Positions 10,301 through 21,800 of a stretch of 64,000 bases of DNA are shown piece after piece. The stretch covers positions 2,916,169 to 2,980,168 of the forward strand of contig NC_087386.1 in assembly GCF_963675165.1 (NCBI RefSeq), written 5' to 3'. Made by a program: the position numbers and the translations under genes. Numbering within the stretch: position 1 is the stretch's first letter; each line of letters begins with the position of its first letter. The notes under the pieces are model-generated. The model worked only from the letters and a program-made list of their open reading frames with translations. It made no database searches and was not told where the DNA came from. This stretch comes from Halichondria panicea (Eukaryota > Porifera > Demospongiae > Suberitida > Halichondriidae).

Positions 10301-13300
10301 CGGCCACAAATATTTAAATTTAGCCTTTTGTCCTTTTTTAGCTGCAATATGAGCTGGCCTAAGTAGTTAGACTTTGAATATTGCACTTATATAGTACCAT
10401 TCTTTTGATGCCTTGCCAAGTTTCAGTTCCTATTAAACCCAGACAGTCAGTCAATTAAATCACATGATTTATTGCCTGGGGGTGCGCATTACGGTTGTGT
10501 GTCTGTGTGTTTGTATGTCAGTGTCTGTGTGTTTGTGTAGACTGCTGCTGTAACAGCTGCTCAAGGATCAATGAAGTGTAAGTAAGAGTTTCTATAGGCT
10601 TCTAGTCATCTTTTCTTGGATTTTAATTCGTGGATTTGTAAAAATAATGCTTCGTTCTCGAGTTATGAATACTTAGAATGTTACTGTAGCCTTTTTCAGA
10701 AGAGTGTGTAGCAAATCTTGTCCATGGAGTGTTGCTACTCTACTTAGTAGTGAGCTTTGCACTAGAATGCTAGCTATTGGTGGCTACAAGAGTGAGAAAA
10801 GAGCTGCAAGGATCTACATAGCCTCGATTCAAGGCCGATTAAAATACGGCCTGGTATCTATTGCATGGTGATAGTGCGCGTTAGTTTATTCTCCATAATC
10901 TGGGGAATCCCCTTTTTTCTTTCTCTCGTATTTTCTATCTGTACATCTCAGCTTAGCTCTCTATTGCGTTGTTCCAGAAGGCTTTCACACTAGTCTGAAG
11001 CCAGAAGAGGCTGTCATCTACCTCTATGACGGTTGTATGGTCAGGATGTCTTAACTGGGATCTGTACAGGCTATGGGAAGTGTATGGTGCCTCTTAACTG
11101 CTACTTGCGAAGACAACCCGGCTATAGGACCATCGTAGACGTAAATGAGAGCCTCCAAACTAGTGTTCAAGCCTTCTAGACCAACGCAATAGATTGCATA
11201 AGCCACAGCTTCAGTAATGGAGATAAAGTATTACGGAACATATTCTTAGTAAACAGACTAATTTATGGTAAGGTTTTATGTTCGTAGTACGATTACCCAT
11301 ATTCTGTGTAATTTGAAGCGCATGCGCACTATCACCCCTGCAATAGATACCAGGCCGTATTTTAATGCGGCCTGGAATCGAGGCTAGGCTCTACACTGAT
11401 GCAGCAGCCATTAATTTTAATTACTCGAAACTGTATTAGAATCGTAGGTACACATGGTTGCAGAAGAACTTCATACTTTTGACATAACAATCATGATCGA
11501 TCTTTTCCCACTTTTTGAGTTTCCCTGCATTCATGTGTGTATTAGAAATACCAAAAGTATATGAGAAGAGAGTATCGAACGTAGGCATACTGTACATCAG
11601 ATGTATGCGAAGAGTAACGTGAATTCCTGTATCTGTCGTGAGCTTGGAATTTGCACACTGGCCAATCCAAGTGTAGGTGATGTAATCTACTCATTTATTA
11701 CATCACCTACACTTGGATTGGTCCCATGACAGATACAGGAAGTCACGTTACTCTCCGCGGGCTTGGAATCTGACCAATCCAAGTGTGGGTGATGTAATCT
11801 ACTCATTTATTACATCACCTACACTTGGATTGGTTAGTCCAAGCCCATGACAGATACATGAAGCCACGTTACTCTCCGCGGGCTTGGAATCCAAGTGTGG
11901 GTGATGTCATCTACTCATTTATTACACCCAAGCCCCATGACAGATACAGGAAGTCACGTTACTCTCTGCATACATCTGATGCACAGTATGCCTACGTTCA
12001 ATACTCTCTCTCTCTATTATATACTCATGGAAATAGCTAGTATACTTTATGTTATGTAGCTTTGACACATCCACCGAGGCATCAGCACCCGCGGTGCTTT
12101 CATTATGCTAGTAGTGGATGAATGATGACATTGATTGAAAGGTCACTATTATTAATTTGCTGGTGACCTTTCACCATAATTATTAGTCCATCCTTTTAAA
12201 GTCGAGGACCTCAAATGTGTGTCGTTCAAATTGGGCATGAATGATTTACATCTAAGTGTTTGCTTATAGTTTGATTATAGATCAACACCTTTTTAGAGAG
12301 TTCTAGGGACTGTTTTGGCAAGCGTTGGATAATGAATTGTCATAGACCATGGCCACACATAGAACCCACTTGTTTTCTGTCATCATTATACATGTAAGCA
12401 GCAGCAGCACATAATTATACACGTAGCAGCCTTGGCAAGGCTTATATAGTTACTCCCAGAGTTGGTATGACTGGCACGGTGAAGTTCTAGCAGATTGAGC
12501 AATAATTATCCGCCCACGCCCGCCCACGATGTTATTGCTGAGTGTATTCAGAGGCTAATCGCTTGAGCTGCACCACGCCTGTCATACCTCCTCTGTCATC
12601 TGGTCATCCCTCCTCTGTCATCTGGTCATACCTCCTCTGTCATCTGGTCATCCCTCCTCTGTCATCTGGTCATACCTCCTCTGTCATCTGGTCATCCCTC
12701 CTCTGTCATCTGGTCATCCCTCCTCTGTCATCTGGTCGTACCTCCTCTGTCATCTGGTCGTACCTCCTCTGTCATCTGGTCATCCCCATAAGTGGTTAAT
12801 AACCATTTCACATGATGCCACATTGACCCAAATTTCATGATAACTAGAGTCATCACTTGTTGCTGGTCCCATTTTACAGTTTCATCCTATGTTTGGTATG
12901 TGTATTAGCATGCAAAAGTTATAATCATCACATAATGTATCCTAGCTACGTGGTGTGCAGAAGGTTGGACTGCATCATAAGTCATATAAGATTTCCTACA
13001 CATTTCACTGTGTTACCATAGATACTGCACAGTGATCTACGTGTGCTCTGGCTTTACTGAGTTTTAACTGACTAGCTTTTCCTGTAGTTAGGCTGAACCA
13101 GGATTAGCTAGAATCAAGAGTAGAGAGAGAGAGTATCGAACGTAGGCATCAGATGTATGCGTAGAGTAATGTGACTTCCTGTATCTGTCATGGGCTTGCA
13201 ATTTACACACTGACCGGGTGATGTGACGTATTCTACTATTTACACAGTATGCCTACGTTGGATATTCTCTCTGTTATAATTATACTCTTGCTAGAGTATA

Positions 13301-14785
13301 TATTATAGTTAGGGTTGTGTGTATTGTCCAGAGTCTCTTAAATAACTAAGTCACAAAGTAGACCCTAAGATATTTCTGCCTAAAGTTACACGCACATACA
13401 TGTAAAGAGGGGATCCTTGAGGATGAGGTCAGGTTATGGAAGCTTTGCGAAGGGCCCTGCTCTCAGTATATCTAATAACGATACCAAACCAGCAGAAGTT
13501 TGCGTTAACAACTGTGTCAACAAAGTGCTAGTTTAGCAAACAACTTAATTGGTGCACGTGGTCGTGTCCAACATCCTCTACAGGTGGTGTGAGTGTGAAG
13601 TAATCTGATTACGTAATATCAGTGTGCATATTGCTCAGCTGCTCCTGAGTGTTTTAAATTTCGAGGCACTTAAAAGTTTATGGATTGGCCTCTTAAAGCA
13701 TTTCGTTCGCGCTATTTGGTTAAATGACGTTGTTGTGTCTTTCATTAGCTAAGTATTTTGTGGACCTCATTTTTGTGTAGGATTGCTAACCCACGAAACT
13801 TAAGCCTCTCTAAAACTTCACGCTATACGGTACGTAGTTCAACGATAATTATGTTAATAGCCTCAAAGCCATTACGCTTAATTAAGGAGAGAGGGAAAAA
13901 TCCCTTATCTGATCAGGTGTTAAAGTTTAAAGCTTATTAAGGCCATTTCATGTGCTATACGAGGAGTCCCCATTATGGCAGAATTGTAGTAACTCCACAG
14001 CACCGTAGTTTTTAGTGTATATATGTATATATCATCTGAGAGAATATGCATTGTTTATAGGTCATGACACCATACTGCACTATTTTCCTGTTGGGACTTT
14101 TGATGGGGATTTCCCTCCCTGTGATCATCTCAATCTCCATACCAGCTGCCGTGCTCTACCTATTGTCTGTGAGCACAGTCAACATCCTCTGCCCCCTATG
14201 GCTGCATCGGCTACAGCACCTCAAAAAGTATGTCATACTTTGTGTAAAGTATGTGATTTCCATAACGTTAAATGTGAGGTAGTTGCATGTATATATAGCC
14301 ATGGTATTTCTGGAATTAATGCATGAAAGCAAACCAGTTCCTAGTAGTCTCTGAGTAGACTGGACTATTGTAAATTCAACACAAAGGATGTATTTGTTGT
14401 TGTTTTGAAAACCCAGTGTACACTGAAGCCTTCTTTGTGGCATGAACAGACTGTATTGTCACCTAAAAGGTCACCCACTTTTGGCTGAATGGAAGTAAAG
14501 TAGTGTTGTTGAAGTTGAGTGCCAGATTGTTCCCCCTCATTCCAATAAAAGTCTGTATCTAATTTGCTACTTCCTCTTGTTATGTCTCTCATGAGTACAC
14601 CCAGTTGTTCAGAAGTAAATAAAAAAGCAGTTTCTTAATTTTTTTTACGTCCCTGCCTACTCACTTTGCCTACTCACTTGACTAGTATCGTAGCTTACCA
14701 TACATGTGTTTTTGATCGTAATGATTTTGCATATTAACCCAGCACAATACATGGACCATGGGACGAAGCGGTACTACAAACATAG
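7350..14785 (+). CDS. PIGC: PIG-C, subunit of GPI N-acetylglucosaminyltransferase
   Basis: An ER multi-pass membrane subunit of the complex that adds GlcNAc to phosphatidylinositol, the first step of GPI-anchor synthesis. Eight exons: 7350-7440, 8682-8751, 9298-9437, 9694-9812, 10006-10061, 10116-10263, 14061-14227 and 14743-14785. Phases agree throughout and give 277 aa (about 297 in human). Family landmarks are KKVLYEKQAYADNYV at the N-terminus, LRTLTESISTDTIWAMT, ISLNAAIFGSVCLASRLP and the C-terminal IHGPWDEA. About eight hydrophobic segments are visible. Intron 2 carries a young MITE. Intron 6 (10264-14060) is 3.8 kb and holds several repeats, a large share of the gene length. It diverges from the caspase gene and converges with the four-DED gene, with 175 bp between stops. 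Confidence 0.93.
8199..8428. repeat. MITE-like element in PIGC intron 1
   Basis: AGGGTTTCATCTAG at 8199 is mirrored by CTAGATGAAACCCT ending at 8428, with G-rich and C-rich tracts just inside each end. It is 230 bp with no coding capacity. CCATG lies at both flanks but offset, so a target duplication is uncertain. Confidence 0.55.
8815..9131. mobile_element. Young Mutator-like MITE with 55-bp perfect inverted repeats
   Basis: The ends start TAGTCTCATGAATCAGCCGC and the two arms (8815-8869 and 9077-9131) are identical over 55 bp by eye. They are flanked by a 9-bp duplication GACTTTACC (8806-8814 and 9132-9140). The 9-bp size and long inverted repeats fit MULE-type elements. The 317-bp element carries no transposase. 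Perfect arms imply recent insertion, in PIGC intron 2. Confidence 0.82.
10480..10818 (+). repeat. Dispersed repeat R1, copy 2
   Basis: It matches the reverse complement of 1180-1490 (see copy 1). The match resumes after the inserted element 10819-11386, at GGCTCTACA to about 11420. R1 was therefore present first and was split by a later insertion. Lies in PIGC intron 6. Confidence 0.7.
10819..11386. mobile_element. TAGCCTCGAT-family Mutator-like element, nested in R1
   Basis: It begins TAGCCTCGATTCAAGGCCG and ends in the inverted counterpart, with about 65 bp of complementarity at the two ends that includes GGCCTGGTATCTATTGCA. Flanks GGATCTACA (10810-10818) and GGCTCTACA (11387-11395) are a 9-bp target duplication with one mismatch. 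It is 568 bp and I see no transposase. The same terminus recurs at 1542 and 17801, and weakly at 46546 and 61533. Confidence 0.75.
11563..12016. repeat. Compound foldback element
   Basis: The outer inverted ends are GAGAGTATCGAACGTAGGCAT (left, about 11568) and ATGCCTACGTTCAATACTC (right, about 12005, written as its complement's partner). Inside are three imperfect palindromic units, each built from TGACAGATACAGGAAGTCACG-type and CCAATCCAAGTGTGGGTGATG-type blocks around an ACTCATTTATTACATC centre. No gene is visible. The unit structure suggests internal amplification of a foldback element. Confidence 0.65.
12586..12783. repeat. 22-bp minisatellite, nine copies
   Basis: The unit CCTCCTCTGTCATCTGGTCAT plus one variable base repeats nine times with small changes at the unit junction (A/C, and CAT/CGT). 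It lies in PIGC intron 6. An open frame across it simply reads the repeat. Confidence 0.9.
13118..13276. repeat. Short copy of the foldback element at 11563
   Basis: GAGAGTATCGAACGTAGGCAT, then TTCCTGTATCTGTCATGGG, and finally ATGCCTACGTTGGATATTC reproduce the outer parts of the 11563-12016 element without its repeated middle. This copy is about 160 bp and lies in PIGC intron 6. Confidence 0.65.
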
Positions 14786-14799
14786 AATATAATAATAGT

Positions 14800-14967
14800 G
14801 AGTGATTTTATGAGGCAATCAGTGCATGTCAGTGACTATACATATCACGTGATTTCTACAGGTCATCAACTACAAAAATAAGAATGGTGACTGATAAGAA
14901 TGGTGAGTGCTTTTATGGTGCAATCAGTGTATGTAAGTGACTATACATGGCATGTGATTTCTACAGA
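14800..14967. repeat. Tandem duplication at the 3' end of the four-DED gene
   Basis: About 65 bp starting at GTGAGTG (14800-14867) recurs at 14903-14967, sharing GCAATCAGTG, GTGACTATACAT and GTGATTTCTACAG. The second copy runs into the last codons of the four-DED gene. It is probably a local slippage duplication in the 175-bp gap between convergent genes. Confidence 0.6.
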
Positions 14968-16721
14968 TCATCATCTTTCAAGTTGAGTCTCAGAGCCAGT
15001 CGATTCAATAGAGTTTGTTGTGCATTCAGTTTTCTCGTTAAATCTTCGATTTGTGTGTCTTTCTTGTTGAGTTCAGCCCCTATCATTCTCTTGAACTGCT
15101 CGTACTCTTCTCGCAACTCGGACTCTTGAAAAAGTTTCTGTCTGGAGAGTGCCATCAGGAGATCATTTGTTGAAGACCGAGACTCTGTGTGTTTGCTGTT
15201 GTCATTTTCACGACCTTCTTCTGAAGTGGTTAATTTCTCGAGCAGCTGTAAAGTATCCGTGCTTCCTTGGTTAAGAACAGGAGAGGCCGCAGCTGTAGAC
15301 TGAGCAAGTATCTTCGTCTGAGTCTCCCCTGAGGCCAATGACTGAACACCTGTGTATAATAATCACCATCATTAGTTTGTTTTGTTAACCTATAGTGCAG
15401 ATAATGTGTGGTGTCATATTGTGTGTGTGTGTATAGTACCTTGAGTTGATGTTGAAGAATGATTTATGAATGTTTCCACAATTATGCTCAAATCTCTTCT
15501 GCCAACTTCTTGTAGTGCTTCCATTAGGAATTGTAGATTGTTTGGTCCGATTTCTCCCCTCTTTTCTAGAAAAGACAACAGTTCTATACCTGAATGCACA
15601 GGCCTGGTTTCATCTGAGCATAAAAACTTAATTTGTTGAATGTTCTCCAAAGTAAGTCTCGATCCAATAGTCTTAAGCAATCGCTTAAAATTCATTAGGC
15701 TTTCACTTGAGAAAGAATTGTGACATTTGTGAGGCTTTGCCTGGCATCCAAATCCTTGGTCATAGAGAGAGCTAACAATGTGGAGTTTATCGTCAAGCAG
15801 CTGTTCCAGAAACGAAAGGTCCTTTTGGTTAAGCTTTCCTCGTTCTTGAAGTAATATCAAGAATTCGTAAATGTTACTTGTTTTCTCTAATTTTGAGTCC
15901 GGTATGTATGTTCCAGCTAGCATCTTCATCATGGCTAAATCATCAGATCCAAGTTGATCTCCCAAGTTTTTGAGAGCTCGTGTAAACTGGTAATTCATTC
16001 TTCTACAATCAGAATTCTTTCTTTCTCTTGGCTCAGGAGAAGGGTTATTGGAACAGGTTTTTTCACATGTGTAGACGTATCCATCTACAAGATCGCATAA
16101 GTCCCATCGTCCGCAATCTTGAAGAAGTCGGTAAAGAAATTCTGGCTTTTGTACAGTGATACATCTTGCTCTCCGGAGTGCATTACAGAGCTCAAGTGCA
16201 CTTGAAATTCCATCCAATTGCCTCAACGATAACACAGAGCAACAAAGAAGTTTCAGAGCTCCTAAATCTTCATTTGAATCTAGTTGAGTATCAATTCGTT
16301 TTAGCAGAGCCTTGAAGTCTCTCATTGATTTCATATGCCCGAAACTTGGCCTTTGAAAGCTGCCAGATGATCTGCACTGCTCATCAAAAAAGCTATCTTC
16401 TGAGACAAGACCTTCTTTGCCAAAACCGGCTTCATACACAGCTCTTAGAAGGGCACCACTAGAGTCATGGTTGCGTAGAACTGTTTTGAGTAAGGTGATG
16501 TTTAACGGTGTTACAAGCTGTTTTTCAACAAAAATGTCGAATAGCTGCTCATAAGTCGAGACACCCAGGCACTCTTGATCTGTGAGGTGCTTCTGCACTA
16601 TTGAGTCATGGAGTGTTTCCTGCAGTTTTGATTGCCATAGCTGTCCTGCTAACTGTCTCAGTATCTTGTAGAAGGAATCCTGAGCAGTAGATTGAAAGCC
16701 AAAATCACTACTATCATACAT
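14961..16721 (-). CDS. Protein with four death effector domains and a C-terminal coiled coil
   Basis: Two exons (16721-15440 and 15349-14961, phase 1) give 556 aa. Four DED-like helical bundles lie at about residues 15-103, 131-215, 243-323 and 340-418. The second and fourth keep the RxDL signature (CGRWDLCDL, VGRRDLSII). The first and third lack it and both end in a Y-x-x-GFG motif, so a DED pair was probably duplicated. The second exon encodes a Ser/Thr-rich stretch and a coiled coil at about 490-550 (YEQFKRMIGAEL, then QTLLNRLALRL). No protease or death domain is seen. By family, DEDs assemble by DED-DED stacking with FADD/caspase-8-type partners. I infer an oligomeric adaptor, possibly for the DED-caspase 8 kb away, which has the same DED-pair plus coiled-coil plan. 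Confidence 0.8.
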
Positions 16722-18832
16722 TATGAGTCTATATTACACACTTATAGCTATTATACTAGAACCGATCTTACCAATTTATTGTTGGTGAAGGGGTTTTATG
16801 GAGAGTAGTTAGAAGCACAGCAAGAGCTTAATTCCCCTTGTGTTACTGCAAGCGCTGTAACATTACAATACAGAAGCATGCAGAATAGTTAGTCATGCAT
16901 GTGGTATGTCCACTGTGGTCAGGCATACGATATTTGCTTTTGTGACTCGTGATCCTTTACCAATTTCTACGTGAGTCAACACTTATTAGATAAGGAGGAT
17001 CCTCAGAAACAGCTAAAAAGAGGGAAAGGAGGCTTGCTAGACCCAGAGAAAGATACAGGGTACACAGGAGCAGCAAGAAGTGAAGGTAACGGATCAGGTG
17101 TCATATACGGCACCGGCAAGGTAACTGACTCAAACGGTTCTGCAGGTGTTTGCCTAACATAAATAAATGTTGTGTAGAAAGTGCACAAACCGGCAGAAAG
17201 TGGCCAAACATTATTAAATGTTCATTACACTTACAGAGACTCCAGAGGCCACACAGGCACGCTTGAAGCAATACATGCAGGCATAGGTATACAGAGTGAA
17301 TCCCGACATGCCTCTATTCGAACAGTCTAATCCAAGATGCTGTTTATATCTGCAGTCATGCCAATAATGTCCATCTATCGATTACCACTTGGACAATATG
17401 AATACGCAGGCCATGTCATCAACTTGCCACAAGATGTGGTGTCATTTGCACAATATCTTTCAGCAGAGTTGGATGCGTCGTCGCTTGCCCCATGGCGCTT
17501 GCGTCACCCTAGTTATTTTGTTCACATGCGCAACTATAGTTGCACGTCATGACTCAGGAGTCAGACGTCAGGCCATAGGCAGGGCCTATCTATGGTCAGG
17601 CCTAATAGCTCGGGGGCAAAATCTAGAGAGCTAGGATTATTATCTCTCTTCCCCCCCCCCCTCTGAGAAAAGGTCTGGTCCCCAGACTAAGTCAGGCCTT
17701 GACTAATTTTTTGCTTAAATTTTTGCTTCCTGTATATATATCCATTTAATTTTGTTTTTATTGTACACGTTTGCTTAGAGTTGGTGTTAGAGGTCTACTC
17801 TAGCCTCGATCCCAGGCTGAGTTTTCGCTTTTATAACGGTTAGGCAAACAATATCGTTATAAAAGTGAAACTCGGCCTGGGATCGAGGCTAAGGTCTACT
17901 CATGTAATGGTCAATGAATCATTTACAAGGAATGTAACAATAATTATAATCAAGCTCTATATATACACACAGTCTCACGACAGGAAGTGTGCAAGTGGCC
18001 TCGTTCCCATGCAGGCCAAATCGGGCTGGGGACGAAGCTAGTATGCAAGATGCATGCAATCAGCTGTGCCTGCATTGTGGCTGCACAATGTAAGATTTGA
18101 TGTTTACAGTTGAGTTTTCTCATATAAGTGTTATCAACCTTACCATAGTTATAGGGTAAACTGACTCACTCTCAAGATTGCCTTCGAGATTTACCTCCCC
18201 TGTGACCAGCTGTGAGGACTTTTACCCGATGACCAACCCTACTGACACCATAGTATAAAGCCTGGTACAAATTCATACATGTAGGTGGTTTGACAATCAA
18301 TGGTTGCATAATAATTATATTAAAGAGTATTATAAGTTATGTGGCTGTGGCAGGTGTTGAGTAGATCTATCAATGTTTCAGCAACACAGTGAAGCTAATA
18401 CAACAACCGACCTACCCCCAACCACTGAAATCAACTACTAAAAACTCTAAAGATAGTCCTGTACAGGTTGCCCCGTGTGTGGGGGACAGATTCCTAGCGA
18501 TAAACGCCACCCTCGTTGTCAATATAAAATATGAAACACCTTGACGACTGCCTCCAGCATGATGGTCAATGCTCACCAGACTCACCAACTAAGAATGTAA
18601 TTATGAACCATAATTAATAGAATTATTATTTTGGTGATTACCATTGTGATCATGATAGCCCTATATAAAATAATTATGGCTATGAGTAAAACAAAACACC
18701 AGAGGAAAATAGATTGAACTATAATGTTTTACATGTTAATATATAACTCTAGTACAGCAATGTTGAACCTATATAAAATATGAAAATAATAAGCACACAC
18801 TCATATGCGTACGGGGTAAACTCACACTGTTG
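16722..18832. other. Intergenic stretch with one MITE
   Basis: Short open frames at 16971-17162 (+) and 17337-17634 (+) have no recognisable homology or splice context. The MITE at 17801-17891 is listed separately. A TTCCCCCCCCCC tract lies near 17650. No gene is supported. Confidence 0.4.
17801..17891. mobile_element. Minimal 91-bp Mutator-like MITE of the TAGCCTCGAT family
   Basis: TAGCCTCGATCCCAGGC at 17801 is mirrored by GCCTGGGATCGAGGCTA ending at 17891; almost the whole element folds into one hairpin through CTTTTATAACG and CGTTATAAAAG. An exact 10-bp duplication AGGTCTACTC flanks it (17791-17800, 17892-17901). It shares its terminus with the 568-bp element in PIGC. Confidence 0.85.
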
Positions 18833-21800
18833 CTAGGAAGGAGTAACGATGTCTGAAGAGTCCACCCGGTACATCCACACGCCGGGCACCCCCACGTTGC
18901 TAGTGGTTGTGAGGTTCCTGATAGCCTCTGATCTAGATCCAGGTAGGGTCACAGAGCGAACCCCATCACCACCGTTGATTCCAGCCAGTGCACGACCAGC
19001 CCTTGTCCATTGTATGTCATTGTACAGGAAGGTAACAAATGAAATTTGACCATCTGTTGCCATGACAATTTGAAAGGTATTTTCCTGAAGAGAATAATTA
19101 TTATTGACAACTGTCAAGTATTATGTATCACGACTAACCCCAGTGGCACCAAATGGAGGGACTTGAAGCCAAGTTGCAATGAACAGCAACACAGGAGTGA
19201 AGGCAGGCTGGTCAGGGAAGGCAGTCCTAACCTCATTGGCAGCTCGTGAGAGGAGCAGGTCGTCTTGGGTCTCTCTGTAGAGTACTAACCCTCCTGCAGA
19301 TGGATTGATATCAGCCCAGAAAGGGGCTAATACCGGGGGTTGGACGATGAAAGCGGGAATGGAACTATATTAAGCGATGCAAAGGATCTGTTAAGGGACA
19401 CATCTCCATTGCTGTTGATCTGAAATTTAATTTATGTTAATTTATGTAACACAAATGAGCTGACTTACAAAGACAGATGTGTAAGCTTGTTCCAGGAACC
19501 TAAAGGGACCATTCTGTAACTCAACTCCTAAAAATCCATCATCAGATGAGGAGCCTCGTAGAAATGAAGTGCAGTAGAGCTCAGACTCACCTGATGGAGG
19601 CAATAAATTAACAGCTAGGTAATGCATGCATCCAACTGCTCACCGTCACCAGAGAGTAGGGTTACAGTGGCAGAGTTCTGAAACAAGCCCAGAGGTGCCG
19701 CTGTAGCCACTGCGATGAGTATTTGACTGTTTCCACTGAGAATAGTACTAAAATTCAGTTGAGTGTTGGGGCTAGAGTCAGAAGGAAAGGTCAGTGTTGT
19801 GTTGAACACAGTGTCTACCGCAATGATGATGTCAACAGGAAAACCAAGAGTCCCAGATACCAGCTCAATAACCATGGTAACCTCTCCACAAGCTGTAAAC
19901 ATATCTTGCGTGAACCTGAATACTGGCTCTGTGTGTGTGTGTGTGTGTGTGTGTAGGAGGGGGGATACTAATTTTGTACACAACAATAATTCACCTACCA
20001 TCACTATTGACGATAATAACGGTGGTGTTATTGATGATGGTGACATTAGGATCAAGAGAATGTCCTGTCAACTGGAACACCTCATCCAGCTCTACCAAAC
20101 CTTCCTTAGATATCTCAACGTCTATGCACATCTGAGATCCAGGACCGCCACGAACGGTTCCATTGAAGAACGTAACCGTGGTGTTGACAGCGCTGTAGTC
20201 ATCCGGCTCTATATAGAGAGGGGAGTCAACAACATGGCAACACTGCATGAGTAGCTATAGTTACCAGTGGCATTTCCATCCTGTGAGACAACTCTTACTA
20301 CCACGTTCCTGGGCAGGGTGCCATCAGTAGCTATCTCCACACATGCGATTACTGCTCCAGTCTGTTCTGTTACGGAAACCACCTCCTGACTGAACCGAAA
20401 GTCAAGTGCTGTGCAAGAAAAAGCATACGCACGTGTTCATGTACATGCATGTAGCAATGAATAACATTTTCAGCTAATGTTCTCACTGTCAGTTTACACA
20501 ACATGTACTGTTAGCGGGTATATATTTCTAGGGTATAAACTATCGCGGATATTCGTGGGTATAAATGTTCGTGGTATAATAATTTAGCGAAAACCACAAA
20601 CATTATTTTGTACCTTCGAAATATACCGATACGGCATGTAAAGAAGATGCCCACGTAACTTACGTAAACTTGCAGTAACTTGTTTAATTCTCCCTGGTTG
20701 TACTCTGAAACACGTGTACGGGTATAAAAGACAGTAAATTAAAACAATCAACATTGTGTAGCTCTTTGGATACCTGTCAGTACAGTTGGTTATCACATCA
20801 ATCACTGTGGTTAACACTGGGTTGAGAGTTTGCCGATTAAGAATCGTAAGGCCAAGCTCACTGTCAGTGTAATCTAAAGTAACATTAAACCATAATTATT
20901 TTGTCAATCGATAAAATTCTCCAACTTACTACACGTTATTGGCTCATCAAGAGCCACACGCCTTGCTCTTTGTAGCCTTCCTAGCCCTAAAGTTCCCGGG
21001 TCTATGGCGGGAGGTTCTAGCTCTTCTTGAGAGAGCAGATCATCACCTTCCAACACCTGACCGAGATGGCCTGCCAGGAGACTAGCGGTGACCTCAGCTT
21101 CCCGACCACTGGGAACAACCAGCTGCAGGGGATGTTATGAGGACACGGCTCAGACTATCAGTATATAATGGTCACCTGTGGCGAGATGTTGCCAAGTTCA
21201 GGGATGGTCGTGAAACTGGTGTAGAAGACAAACACTCCAGCTCGAGTCAGAGGGCCTGCATGTGTGTGTGCAGTGATAGGAGGTCAGAGGGCCTGCATGT
21301 GTGTGTGCAGTGTTAGGGGGTCAGAGGGCCTGCATGTGTGTGTGCAGTGTTAGGGGGTCAGAGGGCCTGCACGTGTGTGAGCTCTAGTAGTGTTAGGGCC
21401 AGTGCATGTGTTAACCTACCTGGGCCAAGAAAGACAGTGATGGAACCATTGGTTAGGGGGGCCTCTCGGTAAAACTCTTGTTCGGAGCCACTGCTATCCA
21501 ATACTGTCAGTCTGTTAATTGGAGCTGGCAGCCTGCAAATTTCAATTAAAAACACAGAATCCTCACATGTGAGCATACCTCCTGATCACATTCATGGAGT
21601 CCATGTCGACGATGCTGACGACTCTGTTAATATATGTGATCCCAGCATCAAATGGAATGTTGGCTTCATCTACACTGCAAGCCTGACTCTTAGCCTCCTC
21701 TTCTGTACTTCGTCTCAAACGATGCACATAGTCTACACGTCTTCTCACTCGGGCATTCTGTACATGTATGTCTATGTCTATTAATAATAACGTTGCCTTA

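Noticed and set aside
12542-12799. Open frame of 85 codons (+)
   Set aside because: It only translates the 22-bp minisatellite.
16971-17634. Small plus-strand genes upstream of the four-DED gene
   Set aside because: Low-complexity or unrecognised translations without start or splice context.
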